A stretch of DNA of 64,000 nt from Pratylenchus scribneri (Eukaryota > Nematoda > Chromadorea > Rhabditida > Pratylenchidae): contig JAQSEB010000187.1 of assembly GCA_030063045.1 (NCBI GenBank), forward strand, positions 620,001 to 684,000, read 5' to 3'. Position numbers and translations under genes: made by a program. The notes beneath the pieces were generated by a model. It saw only the letters and a list, made by a program, of their open reading frames with translations, searched no databases and was not told where the DNA came from. This document shows, in pieces, positions 1-12,100 of the stretch; position 1 is the first letter of the stretch, and each line of letters opens with the position of its first letter.

Positions 1-179
1 ACACAATCCTCCACTCTTAAAAGCCCTTCCAGCGCATTTAATTATCGAAGGATTGTTTTGGTCGTCAATGGTCGGCCGCCGCCGGCGTTGAAAATGCGCA
101 GTCATTCCCCGCCAAATTATTTGCCATTTTCCAAAAATCCTCAAATTGGCGATTTAAAATAAATGTTTTAAGCCTAAAC

Positions 180-2156
180 ATGGAGCAGAACACCGTGTCC
201 GATCGTCAACATTCCGAATCTTCCGCCTCATCGTCTTCCTCTTTCGGAGACAATGCGCCTCCACTTCCGCATGTGCCAACCGTGCCGAAGGATCCGCCAA
301 AAATTCCGCCTCCTCCATCTGAACATCCGCCACCCTACACGTCAGTCAAAGAATTTTTTTGACCAGAAGCGAATTTCATTTTTAATTTTTTATGAGCTTT
401 TTTATTTATCCATAGCCTTTAATTTGGGGTGAGGTACAATTGAGTAAGGTCGGTTGACGGTTGATAGTTGCATCATTTTTTTGGGCCCTAGCTCAACAAG
501 GCAATAACCAATCTTTGTAGGCGATATATCATTCGAAAGCCCTAAATGTCCAGTAAAAAGTGGCAATAAAATTATTATGATATTTTCCTTTATTAATTTA
601 GTTATTCACCTTTGCGTATCAGAATTTTTGGAGGAAAATTGACTTACATTAGTTACAAATTGTTTTAGCTATATAAAAAATTTTATAAGCCACTTCTTAG
701 AGAAGATTTAGGGCTTTAGAATGGTATATTGCCTTCCAAAATTAGTCACTTCCCTTTTGAGCTACGGCCAAAAGAATGGAAGAGATATTTTCATTTAAAT
801 GGCAAATTCGATATTTTTTAGTCCAAAAATATTGTTTTTTTTTACTTTGATAGAATAATTCCAGCTAATTAAGCATTCCAATTTTTGTTCCAAAAAATGA
901 ATTTATCAATTCAAATTTGAATTTTTTAGCCCCTTTGGTGGCCAAAGCAGTTCACTTTTGCCAGGCAATCAAGCCCAAAGAGGTGGCCATCCTGCCACCA
1001 ATCGAAGGGTTGTTGATCCTCCAGGCAATTTAGAACCAAATTTGCCGTAACATTTTCCCTAAATTCCCGTGCAGGTTTTCGTAAATATATTCGCCATTTG
1101 ACCGCGCGGAATGTGCTCATTGCTTTGGCCTTAATTTGTGCCCTAATTGTTTTCATTTATTTGGTGCATTGGTCCAATCAATCGGACAAGAATTTGTCAA
1201 CGGCAAAAGCGTTGGAGGAATCACATGCGCCTTTGGCAATTTCACATAAAGGCCTTGGCCCGGTGAAGGGAAAAAGGCAAGCGAAAGGGGATTTAGGGAC
1301 ATAAATTTGGCAATGAATCTAACCAAAAAGATTGGAAATGGGCACAGAATGTTTTGGACAAAATAATTATAGTTCACTTTAAGGGATCGAATCTCATTTG
1401 ACGAGTCAACGGATTCGGTGATTCTCTCCGAATTTGACCCAGAGAATCGAGTGCTTCGGGCGGAAATGATCAAATTGGACGAACATTTGGCTGGTTTCAG
1501 GTAGATTTGGAAGAGAAGGGGTGGGTGGAATGTTTATCCGTCGATTTGATCAAAAGGCAAATAACAACGGACCTGGGCCGAATGGAATGGGCCAAAAGGG
1601 CAGCTGAAGGGGAACAGCAATTGGCATTCGATGATTGCATGCGATTCAATGGCCAATTGGTTTGTTGTTCAATGCCCAGTGAGAGTCGTCAACATTTGAC
1701 CAAATGTTTCCTTCAACAAATACATAGTTGGTGAATGGTCATAAATTAACTTAATAATGGGTTCATTTTGGGCTCATTTTACTAATACATTTTTCGTGAA
1801 TTCTTTTCCCTATAGGGATTATTGCAATTCCTGGTTAAACTTATTAGTATTTAGGCAGATTACGATTTATATTTTAGTGTATATTTTCCCTTATAAATAG
1901 GTCGAAATTACACTTCCGTTGCTGCAAATTACTTGATTATGGGTTCCCGAGGCTCATTTTACTAATTTTTATGAATTCTTTTCCATAGGGATTGTTTAAA
2001 TTTTGGATTTTCAAGTTAAATTGAAGGCCTTAAATCTTGGATCCAGACAAATTTGGATTTTAGTCCTTAATTTCCCTTATAAATAGGTCAAAATTACACT
2101 TCCGTTGCCGCAATGTTCGATTTTGTGCCCCAATGGCAATCATTATTGGATGGTGA
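180..2156 (+). CDS. Putative type II single-pass membrane protein with Cys-rich ectodomain (BRICHOS-like?)
   Basis: Tentative exon chain 180-340, 930-982, 1075-1262, 1373-1450, 1501-1730, 2087-2156, with an optional 18-bp exon at 1816-1833; these joins keep the frame. The N-terminus is Ser/Pro-rich (PPKIPPPPSEHPPPYT) and looks cytosolic. One membrane span follows after basic residues (RKYIRHLTARN then VLIALALICALIVFIYLV). The ectodomain is acidic, then Cys-rich: VECL, DDC, VCC, TKC. The order short tail, membrane span, linker, then a segment like VILSEFDPENR...C resembles the layout of BRICHOS proteins, but I see only loose similarity and no decisive motif. The 50-bp intron 1451-1500 and the last exon are uncertain, because a tandem duplication repeats the final 3' splice site. 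Intron 1 contains a family A foldback element. No function can be named. Confidence 0.45.
478..785. mobile_element. Foldback element family A, copy 1
   Basis: A diverged copy in intron 1 of the membrane-protein gene. The left arm reads CTCAACAAGGCAATAACCAA then GGCGATATATCATTCGAAAG; the right arm (GCCACTTCTTAGAGAAG ... GGTATATTGCCTTCC) is its imperfect reverse complement. There is no open frame between the arms, so it is non-autonomous. Confidence 0.75.
1742..2112 (+). repeat. Two-copy tandem duplication of about 185 bp across an intron end
   Basis: Two successive blocks, about 1742-1927 and 1928-2112, share the order GGGTTC, GGCTCATTTTACTAA, GAATTCTTTTCC, ATAGGGATT, CCCTTATAAATAGGTC and AAATTACACTTCCGTTG. 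The duplication doubles the predicted 3' splice site (AAATAG before GTC). Only the second copy continues into the coding sequence used here. Confidence 0.75.
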
Positions 2157-2649
2157 TATGTTATTGGTGCGGAATAGACAACGTCAGGCAGTGTTGGATT
2201 TACGCCGAAATATGTGGGTGGTGCGGAGGAAGGATATTTAAATCGGGGTGGATTTAGTGGCGGATTTCAAAAATTGGGGTGGATTTGAAATATTTAAAGC
2301 CCTCCGAATGGATTAATTGAATGAAAGTACGGAGAATGCTTACAAAAATGATTAAAATTTTGCAATTTCATATTCAATTAAAATATTGGGACATATAATG
2401 GGGCACTTATTGTTCGCAAATTTATCTGCAATTAAATGGCAATTCCTTGCAAATGCAAATACTAGTAATTAAAGGCAATAGTAAATTCAATGAAAAATGG
2501 TCAAATGGCTGAATCAATTTCGAATGTTCCTTATTAATTATTTTACATTTTATTTTTTGGCCATTATTTCTTCGCCAAATTTGAGGGTAATTTTAAGGCT
2601 AATTTTGTGGGATGTTAAAAACTGAAAAGCATTCTAATTGACTGAAAAT

Positions 2650-5356
2650 GAAAATAGGTGTCAGGAACCGGGTGGTAGACCATTTGAGAAGCCCAAAAAC
2701 CATATTTATAATCCCCTTGCCCTTAAGTTTGCATCAAATCGACGAGAACAGTTTGCCCCGCGGCTACATTTCCCAAGGATTCTATTTTCCACGGGAAACT
2801 TCTGACGAATTGGCAGAATTAGGTTGGAAAATTGGATAGAAATAATTGGAGGATATTGAATTTTAAGTTCGACAAGGTGAACAATTCCGAATTTGTGAAT
2901 ATGTGCGGACACATCAAGTCGATGAGGAACATGGAAAATATGCACTCAAGGAGGAGGAATGCCGTCAAACACCGTTCGTTTTTTTTGATGTTTTTGAGCT
3001 ACCGTATTTTCTCTAAAGAAGCCCATGGACTTAAAAGTTTCGAAGCCCCAAAAATTGGCAAAATTTGGTGTTTAATTCTGTTATCTGTCGCCTTTTTTGG
3101 ACACATTATAGCTTTTTTATAGGCCGATGGCACTAATAAATATAGTTCAATATACCAAGAAAAGGCTGAGCTTCAATTAGAGAGTGGGCTTCTAATAGAG
3201 AAAATATTAGAATTTTATTAAGCTTAATAAAAATATTTTTTACAGTTTCAAAATGGACCCAGAATTGATGCCAGTGCTTTTCTGCGTTAATTCCCTCTAC
3301 ACCGCCTTACTTCAATATGGCCATTTGAAGGGAGAATCAACCATGCTAACATGGAGATTGAGGGTAATTGCCGAGAAGGGGGAAAAGGCATTTTTGCCTG
3401 AAACATTCTTCGAGGGTGGGAATTTGATTTTATTGAACGGTTAGGCCCAGGGGTGCCATCTCCAAAAGTCAAAACCCCGGCATTCGGGTCTAAAAACCCG
3501 GCAAAACTCCGGCAAAAATTTTCAAAACCCCGGTAAAAACCCGGCATCTTTTAAAACGTGTTAAAATGCAATTTAGTAAAAGCTTGTAAAAATTTTCTAC
3601 TTCAGATTTATATTTTTAATTGACTTTTTGAGCATATTTTTAATTGACTTTTTGAGCATGTGCGTTATGAAATAAAGATATCATAAGCTTTAAAAATCGG
3701 TCTGCCGTCAAAAAGTTTAGCCAGAAAAAGCCGCGAAGGAAGGAAAAAAATTAGCTAAAAATGGCCCTGATAGGTAGAAAAAGTAGCTAAAAAAGCCCTG
3801 ATAGGGAGAAAAAATAGCTAAAAATGGGCCCTGATTGGAAGAAAAATTAGCTAAAAATGGCCGCGCAGCGAAAAATTAGACCCAAAAATGGCCGCGCAGC
3901 GAAAAATTAGACCCAAAGATGGCCGCGCAGCGAAAAATTAGACCCAAAGATGGCCGCGCAGCGAAAAATTAGACCCAAAGATGGCCGCGCAGCGAAAAAT
4001 TAGACCCAAAGATGGCCGCGCAGCGAAAAATTAGACCCAAAGATGGCCGCGCAGCGAAAAATTAGACCCAAAGATGGCCGCGCAGCGAAAAATTAGACCC
4101 AAAAATGGCCGCGCAGCGAAAAATTAGACCCAAAAATGGCCGCGCAGCGAAAAATTAGACCCAAAAATGGCCGCGCAGCGAAAAATTAGACCCAAAAATG
4201 GCCGCGCAGCGAAAAATTAGACCCAAAAATGGCCGCGCAGCGAAAAATTTAGCTAAAAATTTAAAAACATGGCAAAACCCGGCAAAATATGAAAAACCCG
4301 GCAAAAAACCCGGCACTTTCAAAACCCCGGCAAAACCCCGGCCGGGACATCAAAAACCCGGGAAATGCCGGGTTTCCCCGGTATTATGGCAGCCCTGGTT
4401 AGGCCTCAAGATCTGGACATGGGTTAGGTCGAAGGTCAGGCTAATGAATGCCAGTAGAATATTGGTCAATTTTATGACCAAAAAATATATGACTGAATTT
4501 TGTGTTCTTCTCAAACAAAATTGACAATCCTGGGAAAAAAAGTCAATACACCATATTTTGTGTTTAGTGGGAAAAACATTACAAAAACCATATTTTATTT
4601 TTATCAATTTTTATCATATGGTCCAATACATTCAAAAAAGCGGATATTATTCTTGGTGTAAATTTGAATTGGGTGAGAAAATGTTGGCCAAAATCCGTCC
4701 TATTTTTTGTTCGAGAAAATAAAATATGCATTTTATTGACTCATTGGACCGGAAATTCATAGAAAAAATTGTCAAAATAAAAGAAAATATGTTTGAAAAA
4801 TTTTCCTTTAATGAAATTTTGAGGAGAAAACATCCAAATTTGTTAAAATAAATTTTACTCTGTTATTTCATATTTAATTTAAAATAAGGTCAAATATTCT
4901 CACATCAATATGTTATGTACTATGATTTAATATCGGCTTATATAAATGGAAAAATATATGTTTCAAAGGGATTAAATATTCCCCAGATTCTGGCCAATTA
5001 AGTATCAAAAACATTTTGGAGATTCCCAAATAAACTCTCGAGATTTTCATCGGATTAATAGATGGAATTTTTGACCTGATAAAGACTCGATTTTAGCGTT
5101 CAAAAAAATATGAAAATTTTCCCTAAAATGGATCAAATTCTTATCAAATTCCCTTCAATTTTCACAGGTAAAATTCGACTCCTCCCCGACCGTGTATAGT
5201 ACGGGGGATTCTGTGCATGCCCTGCAGGAACAGGTGGCCATGGATTGTGATGATGGCCGCATCAGCATATTCGTTTTGGGCGACCATGAATTACATCAAT
5301 TTTGGACGGAATTGCCAAAAATCAGGAATGGCCATTTTGGCAATTTACAACAATGA
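2650..5356 (+). CDS. Unrecognised multi-exon gene, structure poorly resolved
   Basis: Several stretches look like exons, but I do not recognise a family. At 2650-2840 an open stretch includes IFIIPLPLSL and LPRGYISQGFYFPRE. At about 2868-3000 one frame reads RQGEQFRICEYVRTH then EEHGKYALKEEEC. At 3247-3438 a stretch includes LFCVNSLYTALLQYG and ends near a GT. The clearest is 5168-5356: it has a good acceptor (TTTTCACAG), 62 codons including VYSTGDSVHALQEQ and MDCDDGRISIFVLGDHE, and a TGA stop. The putative intron 3439-5167 contains a complete hAT-like element. It could be the distal part of the upstream gene or a separate gene. The exon chain is not phase-proven and some pieces may be wrong. 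Confidence 0.3.
3440..3447. repeat. Left target-site duplication of the hAT-like element
   Basis: GTTAGGCC, identical to 4398-4405. It contains TTAGGC, which is also the nematode telomere hexamer; with only one copy on each side this is most simply chance. Confidence 0.8.
3448..4397. mobile_element. Non-autonomous hAT-like element with perfect 8-bp target duplication
   Basis: The left end CAGGGGTGCCAT matches the inverted right end ATGGCAGCCCTG with one mismatch. The element is flanked by identical 8-bp copies of GTTAGGCC at 3440-3447 and 4398-4405. CAGGG termini and an 8-bp duplication are hallmarks of hAT transposons. Sub-terminal regions are rich in AAAACCCCGGCAAAA-type motifs on both sides and the centre is a 31-bp tandem array. 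No transposase frame is present, so it would need a partner element to move. Confidence 0.85.
3857..4252. repeat. 31-bp minisatellite, 13 units
   Basis: Units start every 31 bp (3857, 3888, 3919 ... 4229). Each begins ATGGCCGCGCAGCG and continues AAAAATTAGACCCAAA(A/G). Units are nearly identical apart from an A/G switch near the end, and the last one diverges. Preceding sequence (AGCTAAAAATGGCCCTGATAG variants from about 3750) is a degenerate precursor. The array lies wholly inside the hAT-like element. Open frames across it are a by-product of a period that lacks stops in one frame. Confidence 0.95.
4398..4405. repeat. Right target-site duplication of the hAT-like element
   Basis: GTTAGGCC, identical to the 8 bases that precede the left terminus. 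Confidence 0.8.
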
Positions 5357-7993
5357 TTGAGGAATATTTAATATTGGTGGATATTTATATACGTTGAATT
5401 CATTCATTGCCCAAAATATAGGCTATCACGATAATTTTGGCCATAAACTTGGACAAAGAATGATCAACCATTTGAGTTTATTTTAAGCAAAATTTGGCCT
5501 AAATCGCCCAAAATATAGGATACCATCCAGAGTATTTTTTGGCCTTAAACTTGGTTAAAAAATTCTCAATAATTTGAGCATATTTTAAATCAATTTGGCC
5601 TAAAACTTATCCTTAAACCAAACGCCTCCAATACTCTAAATTTAAATTAAATTTTTCTCCAATACTCAATTTTTGACTCTAAATTTGTTTATATGGCCCA
5701 AAATATTTTGGGCAAATTTATTATTTTTTTTTTCCAATTTAATTTTTGTTTAATTCACTTATAATTATTTTTTAGTGCTTTTTATTACCCTTTTAATCAT
5801 TGAATTGTAAAAATATTGGCCAAATTGTTTCCAATGCCAATTCCTTTTCACTTCTCCTATATTTATATTTCTGTCATTTTGTGTATATTTATTTATTTTT
5901 AAAGTACGGTTTTAAAATTAAAATTGATATTCAGATTTCATCAAATGTACATATTTGGGATTAGAATGCCCTCAAGTCAAAATCAAAATGAAGGAAAATG
6001 ATTGTAAATTGAAAGAAAATGGGAAAATTTACTGTAGTTGGGAAATGATAGGAATGGCAAAAGGCATTCTAACAGATTTGTTCTCAATGGAAATGGATGA
6101 CAAAAATTGACTGCTGGTATTTGCCCTTCTACTCCCACAATAAATTCAAATTCAAAATTAATGAATCCTCCTCAATTTATTCCAAAATCTATAAAAATAT
6201 TTGGGCCAAAAATTGATGTAGGAACATTCCACTGGGAATAGCCGAACTTAATTCTTAAAATTCAAATCAGCCACTTTGTAGAGAGGAGATAGCAAAAGCA
6301 AATTTGAAAAAAAAATTGAAGAATTTCGCCCAAATATTAATTAATATTATTTCCTCCAGATATATATTATTTGCTTGAATGGCTCCTTAACTTTGAAGTA
6401 TAAAAAGTCAAAATTTAACATTAAAAGTCGAAAATTTATTGGCCATAAATGCAATTTTTACACCTTTCAATTCCAATTATCATTATCACCAATAAAAAGG
6501 AAAGGCCACAAATTTTTGCATCACGCGGCCTTCCATCGTCTCTTTCCGTCGATTTATATTTGTAGGTGATGATTTGGCCCTTTTTCTCGCCAATGCAATC
6601 AAAAATGCGCGAGACGCCGAATTTTTATTGGGGCAACAAAAAACGAGAAATGAAGGCAAAATTGGAAAAAACTGGTTGAAGGCAAGAAAAAAGGGAAATT
6701 AAGGGAGCAGATTTTGTGGCCAATTTGTCCCCAAAATTTTGATGGCCAATTGGGCGGAACATTTCTTGATGAGAAAAAGGCAATTTTTGCGTCAAATTTT
6801 GTGCAACCGATTGAATTTTGTGACGGATATCATTCGAAGTTTGTGATATGAGTTGTGTCTTTCTAATCGCACAAAAAATCGACGGAATTCGGAACTCGAA
6901 ATTAATTGTTCCCTCTGTTTTATAAACCCAAATTTATCATTAATTAATTGACCCATTTTTGAGATTTTCCAGCTACTAAAGCTTTCTAAGGCCTATAAAA
7001 TTAATCTGATGAGGGATTTGACCCCAATTTTATGTTCCAAATTCCGATGCTATAAATCCTCCTATAAGTTGGAGATAAAGGCGATAATAGAATAGTCATT
7101 CAACAATCCTTAATCTTTCTAATAAATGATTAGACAATTTGAAATTAACATAGAATAAATTAATAATTTATTAAAATTGTTTTTAAATGCCATATTTTTT
7201 CTGCAATTGACAATGTGAATTTCAACATTTCGTACAATTTTAAACTGAAATGGTCATCCAAAAGACATTCCTCCTTTTGTTGTTTGCCCCATTAAACCAT
7301 CTTTCCAAATTTGTTCTGCCCTCCGCCGATTGATCTTTTTACCATTCGGTTTTGCTCCGATGAAGGTCAAATCAACAATAATTTATTTAATATTTATTTT
7401 CCCCAATTTTCCGACCAATTCAGTCAATTCCTGCGCCAAGTTTTTACAAACAATTTTTCCATCCTCCAAAAATTCCCATTGTGCCTCCCGCAATTATGAC
7501 GCAATTGAATTTGCGAAATTTTGTGTAGAATTCTGGGCCAACAAAAAAAGTGCGCACTTCCCAAATGGTTGGGTGGTTTGGAACAAGGGAAAAAGGGCCA
7601 ATTCACCAGCATTTGTGGTTGTCGATGATGGCCTTTTTGCTGCATTTGCCCATTTTTTACACAAAAAATTGAATGCGCCAAATATTTCGACGCCCCCATT
7701 AACCCCGTATTTTTCTTCACTTTTCCGCCATTTTTGCCCCAAATATTTTCGCCACCTTCTTTCGTCGGTAACTAAAATGCTAATAAACCAAAAATTATTG
7801 ATTTTGATTGGGCCAAGGTTTTTAACAAATTCAATAATAAATTCCCTGGGCTTAAAGCAACGAAATTTTCATAATAATTTCCATAATACTGTTTAATTTT
7901 TTTATCAAATTGTCATTTATATTCTTCTTTTAAATTGTAGGCAAAAAAAATATAAAAACAAAATAATTCTTTGCCACTTTCCATCACTGTAGG
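5357..7993. other. Intergenic, no supported gene
   Basis: Very AT-rich sequence with a recurrent GGCCAAAA/TTTTGGCC word typical of this window. A 188-codon open frame at 7330-7896 (+) has a weak Phe/Asn-rich composition and open frames on both strands. I see no splice-supported exon, promoter motif or RNA gene. Confidence 0.5.
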
Positions 7994-8732
7994 AAAATGT
8001 TTTGTTTTTCAATGTTGTTGTTCTGATTTTCAATGATTTGTTGTTGTTCTGATTTTCAATGTTCTGTTGTTGTTCTGATTTTCAATGTTTTGTTATTGTT
8101 CTGATTTTCAATGTTTTGTTGTTGTTCTGATTTTCAATGTTTTGTTGTTGTTCTGATTTTCAATGTTTTGTTGTTATTCTGATTTTCAATGTTTTGTTTT
8201 TGTTCTGATTTTCAATGTTTTGTTGTTGTTCTGATTTTCAATGTTTTGTTGTTGTTCTGATTTTCAATGTTTTGTTGTTGTTCTGATTTTCAATGTTTTG
8301 TTGTTATTCTGATTTTCAATGTTTTGTTTTTGTTCTGATTTTCAATGTTTTGTTGTTGTTCTGATTTTCAATGTTTTGTTTTTGTTCTGATTTTCAATGT
8401 TTTGTTGTTGTTCTGATTTTCAATGTTTTGTTGTTGTTCTGATTTTCAATGTTTTTTTGTTGTTCTGATTTTATGTTTTGTTGCTGTTCTGATTTTCAAT
8501 GTTTTGTTGTTGTTCTGATTTTCAATGTTTTGTTTTGTTCAGATTTTCATTCCGGAAAATGTTTTTGTTTTGTTCTGATTTTCTTTCCGGAAAATGTTTT
8601 TGTTTTGTTCTGATTTTCTTTCTGGAAAATGTTTTTGTTTTGTTCTGATTTTCTTTCCGGAAAATGTTTTTGTTTTGTTCTGATTTACATTCCGGAAAAT
8701 GTTTTTGTTTTGTTCTGATTTTCATTCCGGAA
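7994..8732. repeat. 26-bp / 36-bp minisatellite (family 26), copy 1
   Basis: From about 7994 to 8535 the unit is TTTTGTTGTTGTTCTGA plus TTTTCAATG, about 20 copies with small variants (GTTGTTATT, GTTTTTGTT). From 8535 it changes to a unit of about 36 bp in which the second half is TTTC(A/T)TTCCGGAAAATG, about six copies, each with the palindrome TTCCGGAA. The same family occurs at 23520-24559 in the opposite strand sense. The array ends about 450 bp before the start codon of the first PTR gene. An apparent basic minus-strand frame here is repeat-driven. Confidence 0.95.
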
Positions 8733-9178
8733 AATTATGATTTTTGTTTTTTTTTTTAAAATTTAATATCGCCTGTTTTGTGTTACATATTACATTAATT
8801 TTTCTCTTTTATATTCCTTCCATTTCCAAGAAGAGAAATGAATATCGTATCCTCATCTTCTCATTTATACTTTATAGCCTGAAGGAGTGTCAAATTTATG
8901 TTCCCTTTGCATATTTCCTCCATTCTTCATCAAATAATTTGCCGATGGCCTCATCCGGTAGAATTCTTGTTCAACGAATAAATTACAACAAATCAGATCA
9001 AAAATTCTATGCTCTGATTTTCCATTTTACTTTCCCCCAAGGCCAAATTCCTCAAATTAAATGAAAATTAATCGAAGAAAAAATGCCCCATTTTTATAAT
9101 ACATACTTATAGATTTATAGATTAAATTAAAGTAAATATTTTTTTCCCATAAAATTCACTGGCAATTTATATCTGAAT

Positions 9179-12100
9179 ATGAATGAATTTGCGCAACAGC
9201 AAATTTCTTCATCTTCTCCCAACAACATAACCACCAGCAGCAAGTCCTCAACAGAATCATCCACTGCCTCAGGTCTTTATAATTGTATTGTAAATTCAAA
9301 ATTATAAAATTTCTGTTTGAAAGTGAAAAAATCAAAGATAGATTAATAGATAAAAATACCAAATTATTATATTTTAAAATCGGTTGGGAACATCGGTGTT
9401 TAACCAGTTTTCAAATAAGTAGATTTCTTTTGTTAACTTTGATTATTGTTTTTTACCATTTTTAAAATAAATCCAAATCCATCATCCACAGCAGATCTCT
9501 CAATATCGGCCACCAGTCAAACTCGGCTTCTCCTTCTCCGTGCCGTTCATTCTCTATATCGACGTTGGGCTTTCTTCATTGTGCGCCATTCTCGGGCGGT
9601 GATTCTCTTTTGCACACTCCTTTCCGCCCTTTGCACACTCAAAGTGGCAACAACTCCGTATGTATTTTTGGATATTAATTAATCTTTTCAAACTAACAAA
9701 CCTTTTGACTTAACTTTGGTCTAATAAAACTTCATCTAAACCAAACTTTCTTATAACCAATTTATCGCCAATTGGCTGAATAAAATTCATTGGGCAAATT
9801 TTTTTTGGATTATTAAAGAGAAAATTATTTTAAATAATTTTATTCATTTTTAAATTATGTAATTTAATTATTACTATTAATAATAATTAAAAAAAAAGTT
9901 TGGATTTGCAAATTCTTTTAACCATCCCATCATTTTCAAATCCATCCCAAAATTTTTCTTAATTTATTTTAGCCATCAAAATGATATCACCGGCTACACT
10001 CCATATGGGGCCCGTTCACGACAGGAATTGGCCATTCGTGAACAATTCTTCAATGGCCAAGGCATGGGCCCACCTTTTGGTGTATTCGTCTTGTTATTGC
10101 CTAAAAAGGGCCAATTTTTGGATGAAAAAATGTTGGCTGAAGCAGCCGAAATTGATGAATTCATTCGACACAATTTCCCACTCAAAAATCATCGAACAAA
10201 TACCACCGAAACATTCGCCCAATTTTGTAGGGATTTTTGCGAGCTGAATGAACCTTTAAGGCGGTTTGAGGTGAAATTTGGAGGAGGAATATTTGAAAAT
10301 AATGAATTAATTGAAGGAAGGTTTACGATTGCAATCTGAAAGATTGGCCGCAAATGAATCGTTGAACCCCACAATTCAATTGGATTATCCCGTTAGCAGC
10401 ATTTTGGGCCGAAAATTTAACATTCAGGTGGGCATAAAAAAAATATTAATATAATTTTACAGAATTGATAAGCTTAAAAGATGGCTTCCCAAAATTTACA
10501 AAATTATATTTTTCCATTATATATGCATTAATTAATTTAATAAAATTTGATTTCCAAAAGGCAAGTCATAAAAAGGACAGGATAATTTGAAACCTTTGTC
10601 CTAGAATAACAAAAAATCACAAAATTTTAAATTTCCTTATTTTCAGCCAAATTTCTTCGGCATTCATTTTGGTACCGCACAAAATGGCAGCTTAGGGAAT
10701 AGGCAATTATCGAATATGGATCGAATTGAGATGTTGGCACTGAATTACAAAGCAGAAAGAATTGGAGGATGGACGAATGATGAAGTCAAACAATGGGAAA
10801 TGGCCATATCCCGCCATTTTGAAGGGTCAGTTGGCTTTTCAATCCATGGGCAAAATTTATGCCTTAGGGGATTAACCAAATGAATGATCTATCAAAAATT
10901 CATATCCTGATTTTTACAATCCAAGAGCTAAGACTTAAATTTTCTGATTCAAATTATGAATAACCTGTCTTTAATTTTGATATTTTTATGACCAATTAAT
11001 TTTCTTTTCTGCAAATAATTTAGCCAATTATTCATTTCTATATTCAGCCCATCCTTCAAAAGTGCCAACATTCGTGTGTTGACCGCCTCCACAACATATA
11101 TTGAATTGGAAGTTGTCCGAGCCGGCCTATCCATGCTGCCTTTCCTCATTGTTGGTTTCAGCATTATGTTTTGTTGTACTTCTTGTTCAATGCTTCTTTC
11201 TGCTGCCTATATGGACCAATTCAATTTGAAAAAGGTGCAGTAGACGAAAAATTGACATCTTAATTTGTCCAATTTTATTTGTAAATTTCTTTTCTAAAAT
11301 GAATTTGACAAACCCTAAGGAATAATTCAATTGTGCATCTTTTTGCCGATTTGTCTTTCTGCCAAAAGCTTTAACTTTTAATGCCTAAGGAAGGAGTCTA
11401 ATAAATTTTATACCATTCGACAGAGCTCATCGGGATGCTTCGATAAGCCTATAAATTGTTGAGTTTAGATCAAATTAAAAGGGGTTATGTATGAGTAAAA
11501 ACCAAAAAAAGTTCAAACGGTCTTATATCTTTAATTTTAAAATAAACCCTGACAAACTATACTTCAATCGACACATCTTGACGAGGTCTAAGTCTATTGA
11601 ATGTAACTAAAAGAATTATAACCAAAAAAAAATATTGCTTGGATGGTTTAATACTTTCAATTTAAAGAAATCGTGACAAACTTTACATTAATTGACGCAT
11701 CTTGACTAGCTCTATCGAATGGTTTAAGGATTATATGGTTTACAAACATTAAAAAGTTATAAATTTCAGTAAAAAATCCGATTTCTAGGCAAAAAGAATT
11801 AATTATCCTGGCAAAAATCTTTACAATAATATGAGAATATAAATTAACAAAATGATTTTTCCTTCTACTCATAATTCATAATTGAGAATAAATTCAAAAT
11901 ATGCCCTTCAAATTTAAATTAAAGTTATGGTTGGCATTGATGGCCTGTGTTTGCCCATTCATGGCCACTGGCACTGCCCTCGGCCTTTTGTTCATTTGCG
12001 GTGTTCGTTTTGGCTCCGTCCTTTGCGTGACTCCATTTTTGGTGTTGGCCATCGGCGTTGATGATGCATATTTGATGATTCATGCTTGGCAAAGGGTTGG

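Noticed and set aside
3857..4252. Possible CRISPR-like array of 31-bp repeats
   Set aside because: Repeats are head-to-tail without spacers and lie inside a eukaryotic transposon.
7330..7896. 188-codon open frame on the plus strand
   Set aside because: Composition is Phe/Asn/Lys-rich as expected from AT-rich non-coding DNA, the opposite strand is also open, and there is no splice or domain support.
8522..8725. Basic repetitive minus-strand frame
   Set aside because: Produced by the 36-bp minisatellite unit, whose length is a multiple of three.
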